From: G963674665 sp964609625
GTDB taxonomy: Bacteria; Desulfobacterota; Desulfovibrionia; Desulfovibrionales; Desulfovibrionaceae
Length of the DNA: 17,241 nt
Direction: 5' to 3'
NCBI GenBank assembly: GCA_964609625.1
Contig: CAZSRS010000062.1
Coordinates: forward strand, 1 to 17,241
Positions 6,034-13,728 of this stretch are shown piece by piece (positions within the stretch are counted from its first letter, which is position 1; each line of letters starts with the position of its first letter). The position numbers and the translations under genes are program-made. The notes under the pieces were generated by a model. That model was not told the DNA's origin. It was given only the letters and a program-made list of their open reading frames with translations, and did no database searches.

Positions 6034-7281
6034 TTGCCCCTGCCCGAGAAGGATGAACTTGGTGGTGGTCAGTTCCTTCACGCCCATGGGGCCGTAGGAG
6101 TGGAGCTTGGAGGTGCTGATGCCGATCTCCGCGCCCAGTCCGAGCTGCCCCCCGTCGTTGAAGCGGGTGGAGGCGTTGACCCCGACCATGGAGGCGTCCA
6201 CCTCGCGCAGGAAGCGCATGGCGTTGACGTGGTCGCGGGTGCAGATGACCTCGGTGTGGTTGGAGCCGTGGCGGGCGATGTGCTCCTGCGCCTGGTCCTG
6301 GTCGTCCACCACCTTGACGGCGAGGATCAAGTCGTGGAATTCATGCCCCCAGTCGGTGTCCATCGCGGGTTGCGCATTGTGGCCCAGGCTGCCGAGGGAG
6401 GCGGGGCAGGCGCGGAAGCTCACGCCCGCGGTGCCGAGCTTTTCCGCCACCATGGGCAGGAAGGCGGCGGCCTCGTCCTTGTGCACCAGCAGGCACTCCA
6501 GGGCGTTGCACACGCCGGGGCGCTGGACCTTGCCGTTGAAGACGATTTCCAGGGCCTGGGGCAGGTCCGCGCCCTTGTCCACGTAGCAGTGGCACACGCC
6601 CTTGTAGTGCTTGAGCACGGGCATGGTGGCCTCGGCCACCACGGCGCGGATCAGGCCCTCGCCCCCACGGGGAATGATCACGTCGATGTATTCGTCGAGC
6701 TTGAGCAGGGCGCTGACCGCGGCGCGGTCGGTGAAGGGGATGACCTGCACGGCCTGGCCCGGCAGTCCGGCCTGCTCCAGGGCCTCGTGCAGCAGTGCGG
6801 CCAGGGCCAGGTTGGAGTTGATGGCCTCGGAGCCGCCGCGCAGGATCACGCCGTTGCCGGCCTTGAGGCAGAGGATGGCCGAGTCGATGGTCACGTTGGG
6901 GCGGGACTCGTAGATCATGGCGATGACGCCCAGGGGGATGCGCATGCGGCCGGCCTGGAGTCCGTTGGGCAGCTGCCACATGGTTTCCATGGCGCCCACG
7001 GGATCGTGGAGCCTGGCCACGTAACGGCAGGCCGCGGCCATCTCGTCCAGGATGGCGGAGGTAAGGCGCAGGCGATCCATGCGCGGAGCGTCCAGGCCGT
7101 TTTCCCTGGCCGCGACGAGGTCCTTTTCGTTGGCCTCCTGGATCGCGGGGCGCCTGGAATCGAGAAGCTCCGCGAGCAGCAGCAGGGCCTTTTCCTTGGC
7201 AGCGGGGCCGGCCTTGGCCAACTGTCTGGACGCGTTTCTGGTTTGCCTGCACAGTTCCAGAACCTGGTCTTGGATGCTCAT
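6022..7281 (-). CDS. proA: Glutamate-5-semialdehyde dehydrogenase (gamma-glutamyl phosphate reductase)
   Basis: Reduces gamma-glutamyl phosphate with NADPH to glutamate-5-semialdehyde in proline synthesis. The 419-aa protein is close to the 417 aa of E. coli ProA. It has the active-site Cys in RPGVCNALECL (C258), the Rossmann segment AGNGVILRGGSEA (141-153) and the hallmark GLGAEIGISTSKLHSYGPMGV near 381-401. I chose the ATG at 7281 over the longer open frame to 7545, because an AGGAGG lies four bases upstream and the protein then starts as the family does. No proB is in the window. nadD follows in the same direction. Confidence 0.97.
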   Translation of the reverse strand: MSIQDQVLELCRQTRNASRQLAKAGPAAKEKALLLLAELLDSRRPAIQEANEKDLVAARENGLDAPRMDRLRLTSAILDEMAAACRYVARLHDPVGAMETMWQLPNGLQAGRMRIPLGVIAMIYESRPNVTIDSAILCLKAGNGVILRGGSEAINSNLALAALLHEALEQAGLPGQAVQVIPFTDRAAVSALLKLDEYIDVIIPRGGEGLIRAVVAEATMPVLKHYKGVCHCYVDKGADLPQALEIVFNGKVQRPGVCNALECLLVHKDEAAAFLPMVAEKLGTAGVSFRACPASLGSLGHNAQPAMDTDWGHEFHDLILAVKVVDDQDQAQEHIARHGSNHTEVICTRDHVNAMRFLREVDASMVGVNASTRFNDGGQLGLGAEIGISTSKLHSYGPMGVKELTTTKFILLGQGQVRA

Positions 7282-7529
7282 GTGTCCTCCTGGATCGTTG
7301 GTCGTGAATGCGGCGGCACGATCGAGGTTGTTCGTTTTCGGAGTGGGGATGCGCCCGTGGGGCGTCCGGCCGGGGCTGACAATACCGAGGAATACTACAA
7401 CAGTGGGCATGAGGCAAGAAAGCATTTTGACATTTCTGTAAGGTATGGTACAAGTCCGTTTCAGCCGCGGGGCACGGAGGAACCGCGCACCATGTTGGCG
7501 GCTCAGATCAGACAATGCAAGGAGTTCGT
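7282..7529. promoter_or_regulatory. Divergent promoter region between proA and the TPR gene
   Basis: A 248-bp intergenic region. For the rightward gene a consensus -35 TTGACA (7427-7432) is followed after 16 nt by TACAAG (7449-7454), placing a start near 7461, about 70 nt before the TPR gene. For proA, leftward, I see only a weak candidate (TTGCCT with TATTCC at 17 nt on the reverse strand, around 7387-7415). I saw no riboswitch or clear terminator here. Confidence 0.5.
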
Positions 7530-8210
7530 ATGAATCAGGAAGCACAGAAAACGCCGGGCCCGATCCCCGGTCTTGCCGAAACCGGGTCCGGGAGCGAGTT
7601 GCACCCCCTGTTGCAGAAGTTGGTGGACAATCTCAAGCCCATCGCCATCGCCTTCGGCGCCGTGGTGCTGGTTTTCGGCGGCTACGCCCTGTACAGCCAG
7701 TATCAGACCAAGCGCGTGCAAAGCGCTGCCGTTGAATTGGCGGAAATCGTTTCCGAGCATCAGGGTGATGAACTCGTCAAGCGGCTGCGGGGTTTTGTGG
7801 ATCAGGCGCCCAAGGCCGTCCTGGAGAGTGCGCGGTTTGAATTGGCGTCGGCCTTGCAGGAGCAGGGGCTGCATGAGGAAGCCGTCCAGGTCTGGAGCAG
7901 GTTGCAGGAATCAGCGGACCCGACCGTGACGCCCGTGGCCGTGCTGGGGTACGGCGAGGCCCTGTTGCGAGCCGGCAAGGCCGCCGAGGCCATGGAATAC
8001 CTGGGGCGGTTCAAGGCCCAACTGCCGTCTTCCTACAAGCCCACGCTGCTCAAGCTCATCGCCGGGAGCGCGGAACAGGCGGGGCAGCTGGACGCCGCCC
8101 TCGCCGCCTACAAGGAACTGCTGCATACCGAGGGCGTGGACGAACGCACCATGGACTTCCTGGAATACAAGATCGCGCAGCTGGAAGCCAAGGTGGGGAG
8201 CAACGGCTAA
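7530..8210 (+). CDS. Membrane-anchored TPR-type protein of YfgM-like architecture
   Basis: A 226-aa protein with a short cytoplasmic N-terminus, one transmembrane segment (about 37-55, PIAIAFGAVVLVFGGYALY) and an alpha-helical rest with TPR-like helix pairs, for example ASALQEQGLHEEAVQVWSRL and AGSAEQAGQLDAALAAYKEL. This layout resembles YfgM/TPR_21-like envelope proteins that assist folding of secreted proteins, but the similarity is architectural and the function unproven. The ATG at 7530 has AAGGAG five bases upstream, so it is preferred over the ATG at 7515. It lies 50 bp before iorA in the same direction and is probably co-transcribed with it. Between them CAGGC (8213-8217) and GCCTG (8225-8229) form only a weak hairpin. 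Confidence 0.8.
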   Translation: MNQEAQKTPGPIPGLAETGSGSELHPLLQKLVDNLKPIAIAFGAVVLVFGGYALYSQYQTKRVQSAAVELAEIVSEHQGDELVKRLRGFVDQAPKAVLESARFELASALQEQGLHEEAVQVWSRLQESADPTVTPVAVLGYGEALLRAGKAAEAMEYLGRFKAQLPSSYKPTLLKLIAGSAEQAGQLDAALAAYKELLHTEGVDERTMDFLEYKIAQLEAKVGSNG

Positions 8211-8260
8211 GGCAGGCGTGGTCTGCCTGTAACTTCTATTCATAAGGAAAGTGAGACGAC

Positions 8261-10132
8261 ATGGGCAATCCTTTGCTACATGCTGCCAAAGGCGAGACCT
8301 TGCTGCTCCTGGGCAACGAGGCCATTGTCCGGGGCGCGCTGGAAGCGGGCGTGCAGTGCGTGACCTGTTATCCGGGCACACCGTCTTCCGAGGTGCCGGA
8401 CACCTTTTTTCGCCTCTCCACGGAGGGCAACTACAGTTTCGAGTACTCGGTGAACGAGAAGGTGGCCTTGGAGGTCGGCGGCGGCGCTGCCATCGGCGGC
8501 GCCCTGACCCTGGTGACCATGAAGCACGTGGGCGTGAACGTGGCCGCGGATCCGTTGCTGACCCTGACCTACGTGGGCGCTCCCGGAGGGCTGGTGCTGC
8601 TCTCGGCGGACGATCCCGGCTGCCATTCCAGCCAGAACGAGCAGGACAACCGTTACTATGCCAGGCATGCCACCATGCCTTGTTTCGAGCCCGCCACGGC
8701 CCCGGAGGCCAAGGAGATGACCAGGGCGGCCCTGGAGCTGGCGCGCGAATCCGCACGTCCTGTCCTGCTGCGCACCACCACGCGGGTCAATCACCTGCGC
8801 GGTCCGGTCATCTGCGACGACATGCCGGCGGCGCACGCCCTCACGGTGGAATTCAGCAAGAACCCCAGGCAGTTCGTGCCGGTCCCGGCCAACGCCCGGA
8901 TGCTGCGCCTGGAGCTTCTCAAGAGCATGCGGCGCTTCCGCGAAGTGGCCGAGAATTCGCCCTTCAACACCGTCACGGGGCAGGGCGGCCTGGGCATCGT
9001 GGCCTCGGGCATCTGCCGCGCCTATCTGCACGACGTGGTGCAAGAGCATGGCTGGCAGGACAAGGTACGCATCCTGGACCTGGGCATGAGCCACCCCCTG
9101 CCCGAGAGCATGCTGGAGAAGCTCTTGCGCGACTGCCAGGCAGTGCTGGTGCTCGAGGAACTCGAGCCCATCGTGGAGACCGAGCTGCGGGCCCTGGCCA
9201 ACAGGCTGGGCATCGCCACTCCGATATTTGGAAAAACCGCCGACAATCCCGCAGGCATCACGGCGCATCTGCCGCGCTTCGGCGAATACGCCACGGGCAA
9301 CGTGGAGGCGGCCTTGCGCGTGGCCCTGGGAGAGCCCCAGGCCGTCCGAGAGATGTGCGCGGGGGAACAGAACCTGCCCATACGCCCCCCGAATCTGTGC
9401 CCGGGCTGTTCCCATCGCGCCTTGTACTATGCGGTGCGACAGACCTTTGGCGACGACGCTGTCTACTCCTCGGACATCGGTTGCTACACCCTGGGCATTC
9501 TGCCGCCGCTGTCCGCCGCGGACTTCCTGCTGTGCATGGGGTCCTCGGTATCGGCCGGGTGTGGTTTCTCCAAGGCTTCGGGCAAGACGGTGGTGGGCTT
9601 CATCGGCGACTCCACTTTTTTCCACTCCGGCATCACCGGCCTGATCAACGCGGTGTTCAACAAGCACGACGTGCTTGTGGTGATCCTGGACAACAAGACC
9701 ACGGCCATGACCGGGCATCAACCGCACCCCGGCGTGGAGCAGACCGCCTTGGGGGCGAACGAGGCGCGGGTGGACATCGAGGCCATCTGCCGCGGGTGCG
9801 GCGTGGAGCAGTTCCGCCGTGTGAGTCCGTACAACCTCAAGGCCACGATGAAGGCCCTGGAGGAACTCAAGATCAAGAAAGGCGTGCGCGTGCTGCTGGC
9901 CGAGGAAGCCTGCGTGCTTTTTGCCAGGCGCACCCTGCGCGTCAAGCCCGGCCAGACCGCCTATGTGGCCGAGCAGGGCGAGGGCGCGCAACTCTGTCTG
10001 GAAAAGCTGGCCTGTCCTGCTTTTTATCGCCGGGACGGGCGTGTCGAGATCGACGAGAATCAGTGTTCGGGCTGCATGGTCTGCTTGCAGGTGAGCAGGG
10101 ACATCAAGGCCCGGAAAAGGAGCGCCGCATGA
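8261..10132 (+). CDS. iorA: Indolepyruvate:ferredoxin oxidoreductase, alpha subunit
   Basis: Catalyses oxidative decarboxylation of aryl pyruvates (from Trp, Phe, Tyr) to acyl-CoA with reduction of ferredoxin, in anaerobic amino acid use. The 623-aa protein has the N-terminal pyrimidine-binding domain (TCYPGTPSSEVPD, 35-47; NEKVALEVGGGAAIGG, 65-80). The NLCPGCSHRALYYA motif is at 378-391. The thiamine diphosphate/Mg site is GFIGDSTFFHSGITGLINA with DNKTTAMTG (446-485). The C-terminal ferredoxin-like tail has only CxxCxxC (C602, C605, C608); the position where the fourth Cys with Pro is expected reads VSRD. An AAGGAAA about 11 bases upstream supports the ATG. The stop overlaps the iorB start (ATGA). 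Confidence 0.95.
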   Translation: MGNPLLHAAKGETLLLLGNEAIVRGALEAGVQCVTCYPGTPSSEVPDTFFRLSTEGNYSFEYSVNEKVALEVGGGAAIGGALTLVTMKHVGVNVAADPLLTLTYVGAPGGLVLLSADDPGCHSSQNEQDNRYYARHATMPCFEPATAPEAKEMTRAALELARESARPVLLRTTTRVNHLRGPVICDDMPAAHALTVEFSKNPRQFVPVPANARMLRLELLKSMRRFREVAENSPFNTVTGQGGLGIVASGICRAYLHDVVQEHGWQDKVRILDLGMSHPLPESMLEKLLRDCQAVLVLEELEPIVETELRALANRLGIATPIFGKTADNPAGITAHLPRFGEYATGNVEAALRVALGEPQAVREMCAGEQNLPIRPPNLCPGCSHRALYYAVRQTFGDDAVYSSDIGCYTLGILPPLSAADFLLCMGSSVSAGCGFSKASGKTVVGFIGDSTFFHSGITGLINAVFNKHDVLVVILDNKTTAMTGHQPHPGVEQTALGANEARVDIEAICRGCGVEQFRRVSPYNLKATMKALEELKIKKGVRVLLAEEACVLFARRTLRVKPGQTAYVAEQGEGAQLCLEKLACPAFYRRDGRVEIDENQCSGCMVCLQVSRDIKARKRSAA

Positions 10133-10734
10133 GCCAGATGGACAAGGCACGCATCTTCCTCACCGGAGTCGGGGGGCAGGGAACATTGACGGCAACCACG
10201 TTGCTGGCCCGCACCGCTCTGGAAGCCGGGCTGGAGGTGACCTCGGGCGAGATTCACGGCATGGCGCAGCGCGGCGGCGTGGTGGAATCCACAATCCTTC
10301 TAGGCGGGTGGAAAAGCCCTAAGATCGGTCCGGGTGAGGCTGACATCCTCCTGGGCTTCGAGCCCTTGGAAACACTGCGCGCATTGCCATACCTGGCCAA
10401 GGGGGGCGTGGTGGTCTCCAGCAGCGAACCCATTCCGCCTGTGGCCGTGGCTCTGGGCATGGCGACCTATCCGGATCAGGAATTGATTCGAAGCCGGACA
10501 CTGGAGTGCGCCGGCAAGGTGGTATTCTTGCCGTGCCGCAGCCTGGGCAAGGAAGCCGGTGCCGTTCAAAGCGGCAACCTGGCCCTGATCGGCGCACTGC
10601 TGGGCATGGGCTGCCTGCCCTTTGGCGTGGATGCCCTGGAAAAGACCCTGAGCGCGAACATGAAACCGGCCTTGGTGGACGTGAACCTCAAGGCCGTGCA
10701 ACTTGGCGTGCGGGCAGCCGCCGACATGCAGTAG
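10129..10734 (+). CDS. iorB: Indolepyruvate:ferredoxin oxidoreductase, beta subunit
   Basis: Smaller subunit of the indolepyruvate oxidoreductase, of the pyruvate/ketoisovalerate oxidoreductase gamma-domain family, 201 aa, which is the normal length. The N-terminus carries the glycine-rich FLTGVGGQGTLTATTLLA (10-27), followed by the family segment SGEIHGMAQRGGVVESTI (39-56). The start overlaps the iorA stop by four bases (ATGA) and has AAAAGGAG about six bases upstream, so the two subunits are translationally coupled. A longer frame open from 8251 is a shadow of iorA and only its last third is real. Confidence 0.95.
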   Translation: MSQMDKARIFLTGVGGQGTLTATTLLARTALEAGLEVTSGEIHGMAQRGGVVESTILLGGWKSPKIGPGEADILLGFEPLETLRALPYLAKGGVVVSSSEPIPPVAVALGMATYPDQELIRSRTLECAGKVVFLPCRSLGKEAGAVQSGNLALIGALLGMGCLPFGVDALEKTLSANMKPALVDVNLKAVQLGVRAAADMQ

Positions 10735-10783
10735 CCGTTTCGGCCCTGGCCGGATAACCGCGGGACGAGGGAAACAAACGGAG

Positions 10784-10812
10784 CCACGGAACGGCGACTC
10801 TCCGTGCCGTGG
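10784..10812 (+). promoter_or_regulatory. Inverted repeat in the iorB-regulator gap
   Basis: CCACGGAACGG (10784-10794) and CCGTGCCGTGG (10802-10812) form an 11-bp inverted repeat with one mismatch and a 7-nt loop. No T-run follows, so it is either a processed 3' end or weak terminator of the ior transcript, or an operator in the leader of the next gene. A second, smaller hairpin, GGCGG (10834-10838) with CCGCC (10846-10850), lies 23 bases before the regulator start. Confidence 0.5.
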
Positions 10813-10872
10813 TATCGATCGCGTACATGCAATGGCGGTTTATTCCCGCCGCAAACAGCACAAGGCAGTAGT

Positions 10873-12444
10873 ATGCCCAAAGACAATCTGGCGGAGATCC
10901 TTGAACCTTTTCTTGGAACACTGCGGCAGGTGGTGGTTGAAATGGGACCGCAGCGTCCCTTTCAGCCGAGCCTGAAATCGGTCTTGCGCACCTTGGCCGA
11001 GAACCATGGCTTCATCCGCCCCAGTCTGGTGATCTTCGACCCTGAAACCAAGACCCTCAAGCTCAGCCTGATGCACGGGCAGCCCAAGAACGTCCAGACC
11101 ACCTACGAGCCGGGCAAGGGTGTCACGGGGCAGGTATTCTCCACGGGGCAACCCGTGATCGTGCCACGGATGATCGAACACCCCGCCTTCTTGAACAGGG
11201 CTTTTGGCCGCTCCGAAAAGGAGCTGGGCGAGTTGGCCTTCATCTGCGTACCGGTTCTGGCGCCGGCCAAGGATCAGGAGGGTGTGGAGATTCTGGGCAC
11301 CCTCAGCGTGGATACCCCCACGGACGAGATTCCGAAGCTTGAGGCCCTTTGCCGTTTCCTGGAGGTCCTGGCCGGCATGGTGGCCAACCAGGCCGCCTAT
11401 CTGCAGGAGGACATGGCTCGGCAAAAGCACCTCCTGGCCCAGGGACTCATCGGGGGGCAGGAGCACAATTTCCAGCCCAGCGAGATCGTGGCGACATCCA
11501 AGAGCATGCGTTTGGTGTTGAATCAGGTGGCCCAGGTGGGGCCTAGTCGGGCCACCGTGCTCCTGCGCGGTGAATCGGGCACGGGCAAGGAGCTGTTGGC
11601 CGAGGCCATCCATGCCGCCAGCCCCAGGAAGGACATGCCTCTGATCAAGCTGAACTGTGCGGCCCTGCCATCGGAACTGGTGGAGAGCGAGCTGTTCGGC
11701 CATCAGAAGGGCGCCTTCACCGGCGCCGTGCACAGCAAGAAGGGACTCTTCGAGTTGGCCCACCGTGGCAGCCTGTTTCTCGACGAGATCGGCGAACTCT
11801 CCCTCAACGCCCAGGCCAAGGTCCTGCGCGCCATCCAGGAGCAGGAAATCCAGCGTCTGGGCAGTGAGCAGACCGTCACCGTGGACGTGCGCTTGATCTG
11901 CGCCACGCACCAGCCTTTGGAAGAGTTGGTGGAAAAGGGGCGCTTCCGCGAGGACCTCTATTACCGCATCAACGTCTTTCCCATCTTCATCCCCACCATC
12001 AGGGAGCGCCGCGAGGACATCTTGCCCCTGGCCGAACATTTTCTCAAACAGTACGCCGAGGAATACGGCCGCCAGATCAAGCGTATCTCCTCGCCGGCCA
12101 TCGACCTGTTGACCCAGTACCACTGGCCGGGCAACGTGCGCGAACTCAAGAATTGCCTGGAGCGGGCAGTGTTGATCTGCGACGAGGAAGTCATTCGTAC
12201 CTACCACCTGCCCCCATCCTTGCAGACCGCGGAGAGTTCGGCCACGGACACAAACCTGAGCTTCTGCGACGCGGTTGCCAAGTTCGAACAGGAACTGTTG
12301 GTGGACGCCCTGAAAAAGGCGCGCGGCAACATGCTGCAAGCGGCGCGCGATCTGCGCGTGAGCTACCGCATCGTGAACTACAAGGTGAAGAAGTACGGCC
12401 TGGATGCCAAGAAGTATTCCGTTACCAGCCGCAAGGGGAAGTAG
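10873..12444 (+). CDS. Sigma54-dependent transcriptional activator, NifA-like (GAF, AAA+, Fis HTH)
   Basis: A 523-aa enhancer-binding protein. A GAF sensor domain covers about 30-175. The AAA+ domain has Walker A GESGTGKE (233-240), the sigma54-contact loop GAFTGA (280-285), Walker B LFLDEIGE (301-308) and WPGNVRELKN (418-427). A C-terminal Fis-type helix-turn-helix (about 478-510, ARGNMLQAARDLRVSYRIVNYKVKKYGL) binds DNA. It would bind upstream sites and use ATP to open sigma54 promoters in response to a ligand sensed by GAF. I chose the ATG at 10873, since the GAF protein begins naturally there and AAGG lies eight bases before it; an in-frame ATG exists at 10804. Its place after iorAB suggests control of those genes, but I found no convincing -24/-12 site near them. 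Confidence 0.94.
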   Translation: MPKDNLAEILEPFLGTLRQVVVEMGPQRPFQPSLKSVLRTLAENHGFIRPSLVIFDPETKTLKLSLMHGQPKNVQTTYEPGKGVTGQVFSTGQPVIVPRMIEHPAFLNRAFGRSEKELGELAFICVPVLAPAKDQEGVEILGTLSVDTPTDEIPKLEALCRFLEVLAGMVANQAAYLQEDMARQKHLLAQGLIGGQEHNFQPSEIVATSKSMRLVLNQVAQVGPSRATVLLRGESGTGKELLAEAIHAASPRKDMPLIKLNCAALPSELVESELFGHQKGAFTGAVHSKKGLFELAHRGSLFLDEIGELSLNAQAKVLRAIQEQEIQRLGSEQTVTVDVRLICATHQPLEELVEKGRFREDLYYRINVFPIFIPTIRERREDILPLAEHFLKQYAEEYGRQIKRISSPAIDLLTQYHWPGNVRELKNCLERAVLICDEEVIRTYHLPPSLQTAESSATDTNLSFCDAVAKFEQELLVDALKKARGNMLQAARDLRVSYRIVNYKVKKYGLDAKKYSVTSRKGK

Positions 12445-12799
12445 GGAGCTGGAGAAGAATCTTTCGCCGCATGTGGAGGGGCTCCTTTTGCAGCAATAGG
12501 CTCCAGCAGCTGAAGAGGCTGGTTTCTCCTGGATTGCCGCGCGGGCGGGAATCCAGTGACTTATCTTATACCAACTGTCGGCCAGTACCTGTCGTCGAAA
12601 GGTACTGGCCTTCAGCATGCAAGGGTGGTAGGAAACCTCGTGTGAGCGCTTCGGCTTTGTGCATACAGTTGCTGCTGTTGCATCTGACGACCAGCCCAGA
12701 CAATAGGCTCCTGCCGCTAGTATAAGCCAATCATACCAAACCGCTCCCAGTTACATTTGTCTGAAGCGTATCAGCCCCCACAACCTCAACCTCACGACA
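12445..12799. other. 355-bp non-coding gap with inverted and direct repeats
   Basis: No plausible gene is seen on either strand. The gap contains GGAG-GGG-CTCC followed by four Ts (about 12475-12489), a weak possible terminator for the regulator gene. A perfect 10-bp inverted repeat lies at 12580-12610. CAATAGGCTCC occurs twice (12494-12504 and 12701-12711), the two copies agreeing at 16 of 18 bases when extended. An A/T patch at 12561-12571 and TATAAG (12721-12726) could be -10 elements, but neither has a good -35 at normal spacing. The aguB promoter must lie here but I cannot place it. Confidence 0.6.
12580..12610 (+). repeat. Perfect 10-bp inverted repeat
   Basis: GGCCAGTACC (12580-12589) and GGTACTGGCC (12601-12610) flank an 11-nt loop. 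The following bases are TTCAGC, so it lacks the T-run of an intrinsic terminator. It could be a regulator binding site, an RNA stem-loop or a transcript 3' end. Confidence 0.85.
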
Positions 12800-13678
12800 A
12801 TGCAAGAAAACACCTCCCTTCGCCTCGGCGTGGTACAGATGGCCTGTGGGCCTGATTGGCGCAAGAACGCGGAACATGCGGCAGAGCTGACGCGTCGGGC
12901 CGCGGGCCGGGGCGCCCGTATCGTGCTCTTGCCCGAACTCTTTGCCGCCCCCTATTTCTGCAAGGACAAAGATCCCGCGCATTTCGCGCTGGCCGCGCCC
13001 TTTGAGGACAACCCTCTGCTCTCGCGTATGGCGGCCCTGGCCGCGGAGCTGGACATCGTCCTGCCCGTGAGTTTCTTCGAGCGCGAGGACCGGCAGGGGC
13101 AGGAGCCACGCTATTTCAACAGCCTGGCCATGTACGACGGGGGGAGCTGTCTGGGGCTCTACCGCAAGGCGCATATCCCAGACGGTCCGGGCTACTGGGA
13201 AAAGTACTACTTCACGCCCGGCGATACGGGCTTCAAGGTCTGGCATACGCGCGTCGGGAGTATCGGTGTGGGCATCTGCTGGGATCAGTGGTTCCCGGAG
13301 GCAGCGCGCTGCATGAGCCTCATGGGCGCGCGGCTCCTGCTCTATCCCACGGCCATCGGCTCCGAGCCAGAAGCCCCGGACCTGGACACACGCCCGCACT
13401 GGCGGCGGGTGATGCAGGGGCATGCGGGAGCGAATCTGGCCTATCTTGCAGCGGCCAACCGTGTGGGGTTGGAGCGCGGTACGAGCTGCGCCATTACCTT
13501 CTACGGCGGCTCGTTCATCACCGACCCCTTCGGCGAGATCATGGAACAGGCCGGCTCAGGCGAGACCGTACTGTTGGCCGACCTGGACTTGCCCATGGTG
13601 GACTCCCTGCGCGAGTCCTGGGGCTTGCTTTTCCGCGACCGCCGGCCCGAATTGTACGGGGCGCTGGTGGAGCAGTGA
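12800..13678 (+). CDS. aguB: N-carbamoylputrescine amidase (nitrilase superfamily)
   Basis: Hydrolyses N-carbamoylputrescine to putrescine, CO2 and ammonia, the last step of the agmatine route to polyamines. The 292-aa protein has the nitrilase triad: E46 in LLPELF, K123 in YRKAHIPDGPGYWEKYYFTPG and C160 in GICWDQWFPEAAR. The long motif around K123 and the C-terminal SWGLLFRDRRPELYG are typical of this amidase rather than other nitrilases. The start is set by the family N-terminus (LRLGVVQMAC). There is no recognisable Shine-Dalgarno before the ATG (the preceding bases are CCTCAACCTCACGACA), which is unusual in this window. Its usual partner agmatine deiminase (aguA) is not seen here. It converges with cheA, leaving 50 bp between stops. 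Confidence 0.93.
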   Translation: MQENTSLRLGVVQMACGPDWRKNAEHAAELTRRAAGRGARIVLLPELFAAPYFCKDKDPAHFALAAPFEDNPLLSRMAALAAELDIVLPVSFFEREDRQGQEPRYFNSLAMYDGGSCLGLYRKAHIPDGPGYWEKYYFTPGDTGFKVWHTRVGSIGVGICWDQWFPEAARCMSLMGARLLLYPTAIGSEPEAPDLDTRPHWRRVMQGHAGANLAYLAAANRVGLERGTSCAITFYGGSFITDPFGEIMEQAGSGETVLLADLDLPMVDSLRESWGLLFRDRRPELYGALVEQ

Positions 13679-13728
13679 CGGGTCCAGCGAGGTTTCGCGA
13701 TCCCCTGGGTCGATGACCGGTTTCCGAA

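Noticed and set aside
5440..7533. Very long + strand open frame opposite nadD and proA
   Set aside because: Shadow frame caused by high GC at third codon positions; the proteins on the reverse strand are clear NadD and ProA.
8211..8229. Possible terminator between the TPR gene and iorA
   Set aside because: Only a 5-bp stem and no T-run; the genes are close and read the same way.
8276..10150. 624-codon reverse-strand frame opposite iorA
   Set aside because: GC-driven mirror frame; the forward strand encodes an unmistakable IorA.
10745..10762. GG-N10-GC spacing resembling a sigma54 -24/-12 promoter
   Set aside because: Only the GG and GC dinucleotides fit; the surrounding TGGCCGG and CCGCG are poor matches to the consensus.
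10840..12618. 592-codon reverse-strand frame opposite the sigma54 activator
   Set aside because: Mirror frame; no recognisable domain, while the forward strand has Walker A, GAFTGA and HTH motifs.
13679..13728. Bidirectional terminator expected between convergent aguB and cheA
   Set aside because: I found no stem with a T-run in the 50 bp; only short imperfect pairings.
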